The position numbers and the translations under genes were made by a program. From contig NZ_SJPP01000004.1 in assembly GCF_007860075.1 (NCBI RefSeq), positions 62,001 through 126,000 on the forward strand: a DNA stretch of 64,000 bases, in the 5' to 3' direction. This document shows, piece by piece, positions 48,849 through 57,152 of the stretch. The notes under the pieces are model-generated. The model searched no databases, was not told the origin of the DNA, and saw only the letters and a list, made by a program, of their open reading frames with translations. Numbering within the stretch: position 1 is the first letter of the stretch; every line of letters starts with the position of its first letter. This DNA is from Symmachiella macrocystis (GTDB lineage Bacteria > Planctomycetota > Planctomycetia > Planctomycetales > Planctomycetaceae).

Positions 48849-50343
48849 CCTCGCCTAAATTTGCTGTCGTTGGTTTATCCGGGAATGCGTTTTGAGGATT
48901 TGTACGCTCAGCCGCCCTCACGATTTCACGTAACATCCCGGCGAAGACCAAACGGTGTAGCGGATAAATTCCATACCAGTACATTAAACCCAACAAACCG
49001 ACCGGATCGAAGACAGCGGTTTGGCGAATCGTCGTCGAACTCGCAGACTCGGTTACTTCAAACTCCAGCCAGGCACGTCCAGGAAGTTTCATTTCTGCAT
49101 CGAGCCGCAACCTGCGATTCGGCTCATAGGCTTGTACACGCCAGAAATCGAGGGTTTCGCCAACTGTCAAAGTGTTCGGATTCCGACGACCGCGACGCAT
49201 TCCGACTCCACCAACCAACAGGTCCATATAGCCGCGAATTTTCCACAACCAAGTTGCAAAGTACCAACCTGTATTCCCACCGATTCTTCGAATGGGTTCA
49301 AACGCTCGTGCTGCGGAAACGTGTGTTGTTGCTGTCCTGGAATCCACGAGCCGATTGCCAAAACGAACTCCCCCCCAACTCTTTGGGGAACCAGCCGAGG
49401 AAATGGCATCCGACCACCGTGTCTCCGCAAATTCCTGATCTTCCTTGGCCAGTGCACGGGCGATAGCCGCATGAGAATTACGCGGTCGGATGTCGGGAAA
49501 GGCTTGCAGCGCTTCGTCGTTGTGGACCACTGTCGGATTCCGCAAACTTTCCACCAATTTTCGACCGATGCGTGCAAAGACCGGCGTGACTAAGCCCAAC
49601 CACAGACTCGAAAGACGGGGACTTAAAAACGGGACTGGAATAGTCCAACGTTTCAGACCGCGTTGGTTTGCATACGCCAACATGACGCCGCCATACGACA
49701 CTTGATCCGGCCCGCCAATCTCAAAGACGCAACTTTCCTGGTCGCTATACTCAATAGCCGCCATCAAATAGGCCAAGACATCCTCGATGGCGATCGGCTG
49801 CGCCGGCGTCGAAACCCATTGCGGCCAGATCATAATGGGCAGCTTTTGAACCAGGCTGCGAATCAATTCAAAAGACAAACTCCCCGACCCGATAATAATT
49901 GAAGCTCGAAACTCAATGACCTGCGCTCCAGATTGCCGTAGGATATCGCCCACTTCCTGACGACTGCGCAAGTGCGGCGACAAACCATTCTGTGATTCGC
50001 CAAGCCCGCCAAGATAAATGATCCGTTGCACGTTGGCCTGCCGGGCTGCTTCAGCAAAGTTGAGCGCTGCCGTGCGATCTTCTTTTTCAAAGTCTTGTCC
50101 TGTCCCCAATGAATGGACCATATAAAAGGCCGTGTGGATACCGTCTAGCGCTCGACGCAGCGACTCTAGCTCAAAGAGGTCCCCTTGCACGATTTCTGTC
50201 GAGGATTGGACGCGCGACTCCAAATATTGCGGCTGTCGAGCGACGCAGCGCAGCGGATATCCATGTTTTTCCAGCAAAGGAATGAGGCGTCCCCCGACAT
50301 AACCCGTGCCACCAGTGAGAAGAATGGATCGCTGATTTGGCAT
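48820..50343 (-). CDS. NAD(P)-binding epimerase-like protein with DUF2867
   Basis: 507 residues. The N-terminal half is an extended SDR (TGGTGYVGGRLIPLLEKHG, FYMVHSLG, then VQRIIYLGGLG), close to the atypical SDRs used in complex-I assembly or lipid metabolism. The C-terminal ~150 residues match DUF2867 (FWRVQAYEPNRRLRLDAEMKLPGRAWLEFEV; GIYPLHRLVFAGMLREI). The last 29 bases overlap the phosphatase gene. Together with the DUF1295 protein upstream it is a usual companion of Cfa/DUF1365 clusters, so a role in the same membrane-lipid modification is plausible. Confidence 0.82.
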   Translation of the reverse strand: MPNQRSILLTGGTGYVGGRLIPLLEKHGYPLRCVARQPQYLESRVQSSTEIVQGDLFELESLRRALDGIHTAFYMVHSLGTGQDFEKEDRTAALNFAEAARQANVQRIIYLGGLGESQNGLSPHLRSRQEVGDILRQSGAQVIEFRASIIIGSGSLSFELIRSLVQKLPIMIWPQWVSTPAQPIAIEDVLAYLMAAIEYSDQESCVFEIGGPDQVSYGGVMLAYANQRGLKRWTIPVPFLSPRLSSLWLGLVTPVFARIGRKLVESLRNPTVVHNDEALQAFPDIRPRNSHAAIARALAKEDQEFAETRWSDAISSAGSPKSWGGVRFGNRLVDSRTATTHVSAARAFEPIRRIGGNTGWYFATWLWKIRGYMDLLVGGVGMRRGRRNPNTLTVGETLDFWRVQAYEPNRRLRLDAEMKLPGRAWLEFEVTESASSTTIRQTAVFDPVGLLGLMYWYGIYPLHRLVFAGMLREIVRAAERTNPQNAFPDKPTTANLGEDVTHANTNS

Positions 50344-50454
50344 GTGAGGACCTGTCGTGATTTGACCAATAACCGATGTTCGATTGCGATCGGTGCCCTA
50401 AACACAAGTCGGGGTGATACCCGCGATTCCAGTCAGTGTTAAAGAGAAGGTCGA

Positions 50455-51246
50455 TTAAAGTTTCTGATTGGATTCGCGCTTTGGTGGGAATGGGAAAAAC
50501 GCATGTGTGCGTTGGATATAGGATTCGTATCCCTTTTTGCGAGTTTTCAGTGAGCTTTCGAGTAATGTGACGCCGGACACGCGTACGAGAAGAATGGACA
50601 TTACAATGGGCCCGATCACCGACCACCATGCTGTACCGCGACCGAATGAGACACAGTATAGCCCCCACCAGACAAGAAAGTCTCCGAAATAATTTGGGTG
50701 TCGCGTGTATCGCCACAAGCCACGGTCCATCACCTGACCTGCATTCGCCGGATCTGCTTTAAACTGGGCCAGTTGCCAGTCGCCAACAGATTCGAATAGA
50801 AATCCAATACACCAAAGAATCATGCCCAAAATAGCCAGCAGGCCAATGCGATCTTGATTGTTCTCCATTTGCCCCGTTTGGAGCGGCAGGGAAACGATCC
50901 ACATGATCACCCCTTGCAGGCCAAAAACGGTAAACAGACTACGTAGTGGAAAACCGCTGCCGTGCTTTTCGCGCATCATACGATACCGATAATCCTCTGG
51001 TTTTCCGAGGTTTCTCCAGGTGAGGTAGCCACTTAAGCGGAGTCCCCAAAGACTCGCCAGCCCCACAATCACCCATTTCTGAGGCGTGGGCATTCCTGTA
51101 ATCAGAAAACTCACCCAAGCGATCACAACAAACCCTGCCCCCCAGGCCAAGTCGACGATGCTCACGTCGTTCAATCGCAGACTGACCAACCAAACGCAGA
51201 GCATCATGCCAGTCACGACTGCTAGATTTACGAGAAAGGGGGACAT
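50455..51246 (-). CDS. DUF1295 membrane protein (steroid 5-alpha-reductase-like)
   Basis: 263 residues with about six hydrophobic segments. The motifs are IVDLAWGAGFVV, LSGYLTWRNLGKPEDYRYRMMRE and GLWRYTRHPNYFGDFLVWWG, the last being the cofactor-side signature of the steroid-5-alpha-reductase/ICMT-like superfamily. The start at 51246 gives the normal family length; the frame remains open to 51423. It is 111 bases upstream of the DUF2867 gene on the same strand. It might reduce a double bond in a membrane lipid, which is a family inference. Confidence 0.88.
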   Translation of the reverse strand: MSPFLVNLAVVTGMMLCVWLVSLRLNDVSIVDLAWGAGFVVIAWVSFLITGMPTPQKWVIVGLASLWGLRLSGYLTWRNLGKPEDYRYRMMREKHGSGFPLRSLFTVFGLQGVIMWIVSLPLQTGQMENNQDRIGLLAILGMILWCIGFLFESVGDWQLAQFKADPANAGQVMDRGLWRYTRHPNYFGDFLVWWGLYCVSFGRGTAWWSVIGPIVMSILLVRVSGVTLLESSLKTRKKGYESYIQRTHAFFPFPPKRESNQKL

Positions 51247-51886
51247 TTCAAACACGGATAGCCAATTTGAAGCGGGAATTAAAAACCATATGACACTTAG
51301 ATTGTAGGCGCATCGAAACCATTGACAACCAGATTTGACCTGCCAAGAGAATCTGCAGTGCTCGGTGAGGTTCCTCGAAATATGGGGGGGACACCCCCAA
51401 AGTGGCGGGCAATATGGAACCACCGAAGAGATACCAGCGTATTCCGCTCTCAGCCACGCAACTGGGCCGATGACTTCGTTAATCCCAGCATTGTGCGAGC
51501 AAAGACAGCAGCGATTGGGGTTCTCGTGCCAGCTGAGTCGAACCCCTGCAAAATCAGTGGTCGTGAAGTGCGCAACTCTTTTTCATGCGATACGAGAGCC
51601 CCGCCCGTGGGCAGGTTCTACGCAGATAGCAACAAGAGTGTATAGCAGGGGCCATTGCCTCTCACGCCGTGTTTCAGCAAATGGTGGCTTGCGATTACGA
51701 CCGATCAAAGCAGAAACGGAACTCATTATCTGTAAACATCTCGACGGACGGCGTATGCGCCACAAAGAGCATGCCTACAAAACGAGGTTGCAGGGAGAAT
51801 TGCTTTTCAATAGCGACAGTCTGAGGTAACTCGGGAAGTATGCCGAGTTGCGTGAAATGCCATCATCAGCGGTCAGTGTGAATGAC
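51247..51886. other. Intergenic, nothing recognised
   Basis: A gap of 640 bases between two minus-strand genes. A plus-strand frame at 51335-51829 has no recognisable motif, no clear start signal and irregular composition. No RNA gene or terminator stands out. Confidence 0.35.
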
Positions 51887-52816
51887 TTAGACCACAGAGC
51901 GAAGCTCAACCGGCAGATCAAATCGAGCGCGCTCTTGCCGGATGTCCCGTGATTCCACAGTGGCTTGAAATTGTGAGCATAGGTAATTTAAGCATTCATC
52001 GACAAGTTCTTCCGGAGCACTTGCTCCTGCCGTTAAAATGACAGTGTCGTCGGGGCGAAGCCATGTTGGATCGATTTCGCTGACATGATCGAAAAGATAT
52101 GACGGCTTGCCGGCTTCCCGCGCGACTTCGGCCAAGCGATTGCTGTTGGAGCTGTTTTGGCTACCGATCACCAAAACAACATCAGCCTCCGAAAGCAATT
52201 CTTTCACAGCCGTTTGCCGGTTCTGTGTGGCGAAGCAAATGTCCTGCTTGGCAGGCCCGATGATCCTGGGATAACGCTGTTCGAGTCGGTCGACGATATT
52301 TTTGACATGGTCGAGACTCAAAGTTGTTTGCGTCAGATAAGCAACTTTGTCTGGGTCGGGGACCTTTACGGTGTCGACATCTTCAATCGTTTCGATCAGT
52401 TGGATTTGATCGGGTGCCTCCCCCACGGTTCCCACCGCTTCGTCATGTCCGGCATGTCCGATGAGCAGAACAGAGTAGCCAGCCGCGACGAACTTGACGG
52501 CTTCTGTATGCACTTTGGAAACAAGCGGGCAAGTGGCGTCGATGGTCTTCAGCCGTCTGGCTCTTGCCTGCTTCCGGATGTCGGGAGAGACTCCATGGGC
52601 GCTAAATAACACATGGCTTGACTCGGGGATTTCATCGAGACCATCCACGAAAATAACGCCGCGTTGGCAAAACCCTTCGACGACATGTTTGTTGTGGACG
52701 ATTTCATGAAACACATAAATCGGTGCGCCGTATAACTCCAATGCTTTTTCGAGACTTTGAATCGCCATGACGACCCCAGCACAAAAACCGTGTGGGTTCG
52801 GCAAGAGGATCTTCAT
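51887..52816 (-). CDS. ispH: 4-hydroxy-3-methylbut-2-enyl diphosphate reductase (IspH/LytB)
   Basis: The last enzyme of the methylerythritol-phosphate pathway: reduces HMBPP to IPP and DMAPP with a [4Fe-4S] cluster. The 309 residues have the three cluster cysteines in PHGFCAGVV, DATCPLVSKVH and QDICFATQNRQ. The conserved His residues are in HEIVHNKHVV and LIGHAGHDEA, with the SxN pair in GSQNSSNSNRL. It is the final gene of the co-directional run ribB, terpene-synthase-like, hybrid kinase, HD-GYP, ispH, 114 bases after the HD-GYP gene. An own promoter in that gap is possible. Confidence 0.96.
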   Translation of the reverse strand: MKILLPNPHGFCAGVVMAIQSLEKALELYGAPIYVFHEIVHNKHVVEGFCQRGVIFVDGLDEIPESSHVLFSAHGVSPDIRKQARARRLKTIDATCPLVSKVHTEAVKFVAAGYSVLLIGHAGHDEAVGTVGEAPDQIQLIETIEDVDTVKVPDPDKVAYLTQTTLSLDHVKNIVDRLEQRYPRIIGPAKQDICFATQNRQTAVKELLSEADVVLVIGSQNSSNSNRLAEVAREAGKPSYLFDHVSEIDPTWLRPDDTVILTAGASAPEELVDECLNYLCSQFQATVESRDIRQERARFDLPVELRSVV

Positions 52817-52930
52817 AATTGTCCTTCCAGAGGGGATAAAGCTATTGAAATAACCTGGTCTGCGGGATCACATCGTTTCGGTCCAAAAAGCAGCGACGGA
52901 TATGTCAGCGAATGGAAGTCCGTTTTAGCG

Positions 52931-53980
52931 TTATACGGCGAGTTGTACTTGCAAGCTGGATGGATGGTCAGGGATGTCATTCGAAGATTCGAACTGACTT
53001 TTGATTTCGATGAACTGCTTCTCCACTGCTAAAAAGGCATCCACGATGTCAGGGTCAAAATGTGCCCCGCGTCCTTTGACGATCACAGAGCGTGCCACAT
53101 CATGTGATGCAGCCTGTTTGTAAACTCTCTCGGTTGTGATCGCGTCATAGACGTCCGCCAACGCCAGGATTCGCCCACTTAACGGGATTTCATCGGCAAC
53201 GAGACCATTGGGATATCCGCTCCCGTCGAATCGTTCATGATGTGACAGAGTCACTTCCAGCGCCATCTTCAAAAAGTCCAGGCCGGGGTGATTCGCTGCA
53301 ACCGCCGCCAACGTCTCAGCTCCGATTTCCACATGTGTCTTCATGATGGCAAATTCGTCTTCGGTCAGCTTGCCTGGCTTTAGCAAGATGTTATCGGGAA
53401 TGCCGACTTTTCCAATATCGTGTAAGGGACTGGTTTGATAGAGAGTTTGTATGTAGTCCCCATCCACGATGTCTCGATAAGCGGGCAGTGTAGAAAGTTG
53501 CTGCGCTAAAACGCGGCAGTAGTCTCGAATGCGATCCAAATGACTTCCGGTATCGGTGTCACGCGATTCCGCTAACTTAGCGAGCGCAAAAATCATGCCG
53601 TTGCGGCTTTCCAACGCACGAATCCGCTCACCAACACGAAGCCGCACACACAATTCCGCAGGCTCAAACGGCTTGGCGATGAAATCATCTGCACCGGCAT
53701 CGAGTCCCTCCACGACATCCTTCGTCGAGGTTCGCCCGGTCACAAGAATGAAGTAGATATAGCTAGCAAAACAACGTTTGCGTACCTCGCGGCAAAACTG
53801 GACTCCGTCCATGATGTCCATTTCCCAATCTGAGACGACGGTCTGAAAGCGGCCGGACCGCAATTTTTCTAGAGCATCGTATCCGTTGTTTGCAGATTCG
53901 ACCTCGTACCCTTCGTCTTCAAGAGTATTTTGAAGCAATTCCAGGGCAATATCGTCGTCATCAACAATCAAGATTGGCAT
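52931..53980 (-). CDS. Response regulator with HD-GYP phosphodiesterase domain
   Basis: 349 residues. The receiver domain (1-125) has DDD at the acidic pocket, phosphoacceptor Asp in VVSDWEMDIMDG, Thr in LVTGRTS and Lys in FIAKPF. A short helix connects to the HD-GYP domain with its complete signature: the HD of PLHDIGKVGIPD, LKPGKLTEDEFAIMKTH, and HHERFDGSGYPNGL. HD-GYP domains with these residues hydrolyse cyclic di-GMP. The gene starts 24 bases after the hybrid kinase gene, so that kinase is its likely phosphodonor and the pair links a membrane signal to c-di-GMP breakdown. Confidence 0.93.
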   Translation of the reverse strand: MPILIVDDDDIALELLQNTLEDEGYEVESANNGYDALEKLRSGRFQTVVSDWEMDIMDGVQFCREVRKRCFASYIYFILVTGRTSTKDVVEGLDAGADDFIAKPFEPAELCVRLRVGERIRALESRNGMIFALAKLAESRDTDTGSHLDRIRDYCRVLAQQLSTLPAYRDIVDGDYIQTLYQTSPLHDIGKVGIPDNILLKPGKLTEDEFAIMKTHVEIGAETLAAVAANHPGLDFLKMALEVTLSHHERFDGSGYPNGLVADEIPLSGRILALADVYDAITTERVYKQAASHDVARSVIVKGRGAHFDPDIVDAFLAVEKQFIEIKSQFESSNDIPDHPSSLQVQLAV

Positions 53981-54004
53981 TTGATTTCTTCCCGTTGGTT
54001 TGAG

Positions 54005-57000
54005 TCAATTCACTGACGTCATCGAAATTTCCACCAATTCAAGTTGGTGGTGTTTCGACAAGGTTGGTTCCATATTCAAGAAGAGTTCGCATTCCGTTTT
54101 CAGCTGTTCCAAGAACTGGTACAGATCTGCGACATCGTCGGTCCGGGCCACTTCTTCCAAATCTGTCGCGGCTTGCCGTATCCTTTCGGCGGAGAGATTG
54201 GAGGAGGAGCCTTTGAGTGCGTGAGCCAGCGTTGCGGTTCGTTTGAGATCGCAGCTTTCAACACTGTCTTCGATCTTCTGTAGATCACCGTCCAAGCGGT
54301 CATGGAATTTACCGAGCAATCGTTCGGCGAGTTCCAATTTTCCGTTACATCGCCGTAATAGCCCATCGACATCCAATACATCGGCGGAATCTTCGTTGTT
54401 TGATTTTGTCTCAAGGTCCGATTCATCACAGCTGTCATCGGATGGACAGCTCGCATCGTGTCCATCGTCAACCTGGGGCGAAGTCTGATCGCCTTGGGAC
54501 AAATGGGCTTCAATCGTTTCGATCAAGCGCACTGGGTCTAGTGGCTTGCTGAGATAACCATTCATCCCCGCGGCTAAACACCGTTCGCGTTCACCGGTCA
54601 ATGCACTCGCCGTCAATGCGACGATCGGCAGCGTTTTGGATTGTTGGTTTGAGATCCCGCTTTCAAATTCGCGAATGGCCCGAGTCGCCTCCAGCCCGTC
54701 CATCTCTGGCATTTGGCAATCCATCAAGACCAGGTCATATCGTTCATTGCGAACGGTTTCGAGCGCTAGGCGGCCGTTGGCGACGATGTGACACGTGTAG
54801 CCGGCATTGGAGAGAATCTCGGCGACTACCTCCTGGTTAATGTAATTATCCTCAGCCACCAGAATGCGTGCATTGCTGTGTCCCGTTTTCTTCAGTTTCC
54901 TTTGTTGTGAATTGCCTCGCAACTCGGTACGCATTCGTGCGGCTGACATCGCATCGTCGCTCTGAGAGGAGTCGACGCAGGTGGGGCCAATCACATTGAT
55001 GAGTTCCGAAGGTAACACTGGTATCGCGAGAGAGCCGAAAAACCCCTGCTTGCGCAACGTGGGCTCGTCGATTTGATCGGTCAGTGCAACAAGTTGAATC
55101 AGACGTGGTTCGCGTATCGTGGTTTCGGTATGCGCAAGTGTGATCCAGGCGACCATTTCGGAGTCTACTAAAGCTTTCTCAATCAATACCGTGTGATACG
55201 GCTGCTCCTCTGCGGTGGCTTGGTACAACCGATCCATTGCCTCATTGGCGGCAGACTCAGCATCGACAAGACATCCCCAGGCTTTTAACTGGTTGTGTAG
55301 CATGCTCCTTGCCACGCTGTCTTGTTTGATAAGGAGCACTCGTTGCCCTTTGAGATCCGCTGCGACTTGTGAAAAACTGAGATTTTGCTCCGGTAGCATT
55401 TCGAAGGGGATGCTGAATGCAAAAGTCGATCCGGTGCCGACTTGACTTTCAAAGCCAATGTGTCCCTTCATCAACGCGCACAACTCTTTGCATATCGATA
55501 ATCCCAGGCCGGTCCCGCCGTATTGGCGGGTCGTTGAGGCATCGACCTGTGAGAACGACTTGAACAATCGATCGAACCGGGTGGGCGGTATTCCGATTCC
55601 AGTGTCGGCGACGCTAAAGCGTAGCGTTGTGGTCGCACCGTCAACGCGATCCAGCTCGACACATAACACGATGCTCCCCTGTTCGGTGAATTTGATCGCG
55701 TTGTTCATTAGGTTGTTGAGAATCTGCCGCACACGTCCTGGATCGCCTTTCACCGTAAGTGGAATGGATGGATCCACGTAACAGGCTAGAGCAATGCCTT
55801 TTTCGCAACAGCGATGTGCGGCGATTTCCAAGACCGGTTCTACGACATCCAACAGCTTGAAGTCGATATGTTCAATTTCAAGTTTACCCGCTTCAATTTT
55901 TGAATAGTCCAGAACTTCATTCAGCAGTTCCAGCAGTGTAGTTCCCGAGATTCCGGCCACTTTCGCATATTTGCGCTGTTGGGTATTCAAAGTCGTGTTG
56001 AGCAACAACTCGGTCATTCCGATCACCCCATTGAGGGGCGTCCGCAATTCATGCGAAATATTGGCGATGAAGTCGCTTTTTGAGCGATTCGCCGATTCGG
56101 CATCGGCGCGGGCGATTTCCAACTCGCTGGTCCGGGTTTGTACCTTTTGCTCAAGATTCGTATTCAAGTCTCGGATCGTGAAATCATCTTGCTGAAGCTT
56201 TCCAACCATCAAATTGAACTGGCGTCCCAGGACGTCAATCTCATCATTGCCTGTCATCAAGACGCGTTTCGACAGAGTGCCATCTTGGACTTGCTTCATC
56301 GCGGTCATAAGCATGTCGATGCGAGACGCCACTGAATTCGCAAGCATCCGTGAGAGAAACAGCCCAACCGCGAACGCTGCCATAGTGATGAAAAACGTGT
56401 GCCTTCTCAGAATTGTGACTGCGGTAACTGCCTGGTCGGGATTTTCTGAAATCTCCCACGCTCTTTGATTCGCCAGTGCACCGATCATTAAAGCGGTCAC
56501 CAAGATGGTCAGGCCGAACGAAATGTTCATCCGCCATTGAATTTTGCCGACCGGGATCGCCGGATAATCGATTGTCACGCCCTGCCGCATCAGCAAGTTG
56601 ATCACCGGAACCATCCAGCGTTCGCTTGCAAAAAAGGTTCCCATCAGAACAGATGCAATGCCTACGAAACCGGCGAACGAAATCTGAATTGCCACCTTCA
56701 AGGGAGCCTGATTGAGAAACACCAGCAGGGCGCAAAACAACACCACGCAGATGAAGGTCACGTAGATCGCTTCAGTTCGATGATGGACCCTGGGGAATAC
56801 GACCGCTTCTCGGCCAGCTTGCATTCCCTCCTCAGCGTTAATTTCTCCGCCGCGACCTAGCTGCGCCAATACTTTACGCAACGTGCGTGTCTCGTGCAGC
56901 GCCATGAATACTGTGAGCGCAGTTGCTGTCGGGATTAAGATTGATGAATAGGAGATGAGCAAATGGAAGATGCGCGCATCCAGATTCATCGTCAGGTTGA

Positions 57001-57106
57001 TGTAATAGATCGTTAGCCCACCACCGATGAGGCAAATCGGGCGGGTTAAAATCATCATCGCCAGGATGTAGTGAGCGCCGGTCTTTTTAAGTAGCCACTC
57101 AGTCAT
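54005..57106 (-). CDS. Membrane hybrid histidine kinase with pseudo-receiver, receiver and HPt
   Basis: 1033 residues. About six membrane helices lie in the first 270 residues, followed by HAMP, a coiled coil, HisKA (SHELRTPLNGVIGMTELLL) and an ATPase domain (NLMNNAIKFT, DTGIGIPPTRF, YGGTGLGLSI). Then comes a first receiver-like domain that lacks the phosphoacceptor Asp (TVLIEKALVD where LxDxxMP is expected). A canonical receiver follows (RILVAEDNYINQEV; LVLMDCQMPEMDG), and an HPt domain (LAHALKGSSSNL) closes the protein. This is a full phosphorelay in one chain, whose HPt could pass phosphate to the HD-GYP regulator 24 bases downstream. It sits 46 bases after the terpene-synthase-like gene. 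Confidence 0.93.
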   Translation of the reverse strand: MTEWLLKKTGAHYILAMMILTRPICLIGGGLTIYYINLTMNLDARIFHLLISYSSILIPTATALTVFMALHETRTLRKVLAQLGRGGEINAEEGMQAGREAVVFPRVHHRTEAIYVTFICVVLFCALLVFLNQAPLKVAIQISFAGFVGIASVLMGTFFASERWMVPVINLLMRQGVTIDYPAIPVGKIQWRMNISFGLTILVTALMIGALANQRAWEISENPDQAVTAVTILRRHTFFITMAAFAVGLFLSRMLANSVASRIDMLMTAMKQVQDGTLSKRVLMTGNDEIDVLGRQFNLMVGKLQQDDFTIRDLNTNLEQKVQTRTSELEIARADAESANRSKSDFIANISHELRTPLNGVIGMTELLLNTTLNTQQRKYAKVAGISGTTLLELLNEVLDYSKIEAGKLEIEHIDFKLLDVVEPVLEIAAHRCCEKGIALACYVDPSIPLTVKGDPGRVRQILNNLMNNAIKFTEQGSIVLCVELDRVDGATTTLRFSVADTGIGIPPTRFDRLFKSFSQVDASTTRQYGGTGLGLSICKELCALMKGHIGFESQVGTGSTFAFSIPFEMLPEQNLSFSQVAADLKGQRVLLIKQDSVARSMLHNQLKAWGCLVDAESAANEAMDRLYQATAEEQPYHTVLIEKALVDSEMVAWITLAHTETTIREPRLIQLVALTDQIDEPTLRKQGFFGSLAIPVLPSELINVIGPTCVDSSQSDDAMSAARMRTELRGNSQQRKLKKTGHSNARILVAEDNYINQEVVAEILSNAGYTCHIVANGRLALETVRNERYDLVLMDCQMPEMDGLEATRAIREFESGISNQQSKTLPIVALTASALTGERERCLAAGMNGYLSKPLDPVRLIETIEAHLSQGDQTSPQVDDGHDASCPSDDSCDESDLETKSNNEDSADVLDVDGLLRRCNGKLELAERLLGKFHDRLDGDLQKIEDSVESCDLKRTATLAHALKGSSSNLSAERIRQAATDLEEVARTDDVADLYQFLEQLKTECELFLNMEPTLSKHHQLELVEISMTSVN

Positions 57107-57152
57107 TCTGATAATCTCTTGCCACCGGAACCATCCGGTCGACTTTCAATGC

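Noticed and set aside
51335-51829. 164-codon plus-strand frame before ispH
   Set aside because: No recognisable domain and no coding-like composition; it lies antisense to the probable upstream region of the DUF1295 gene.
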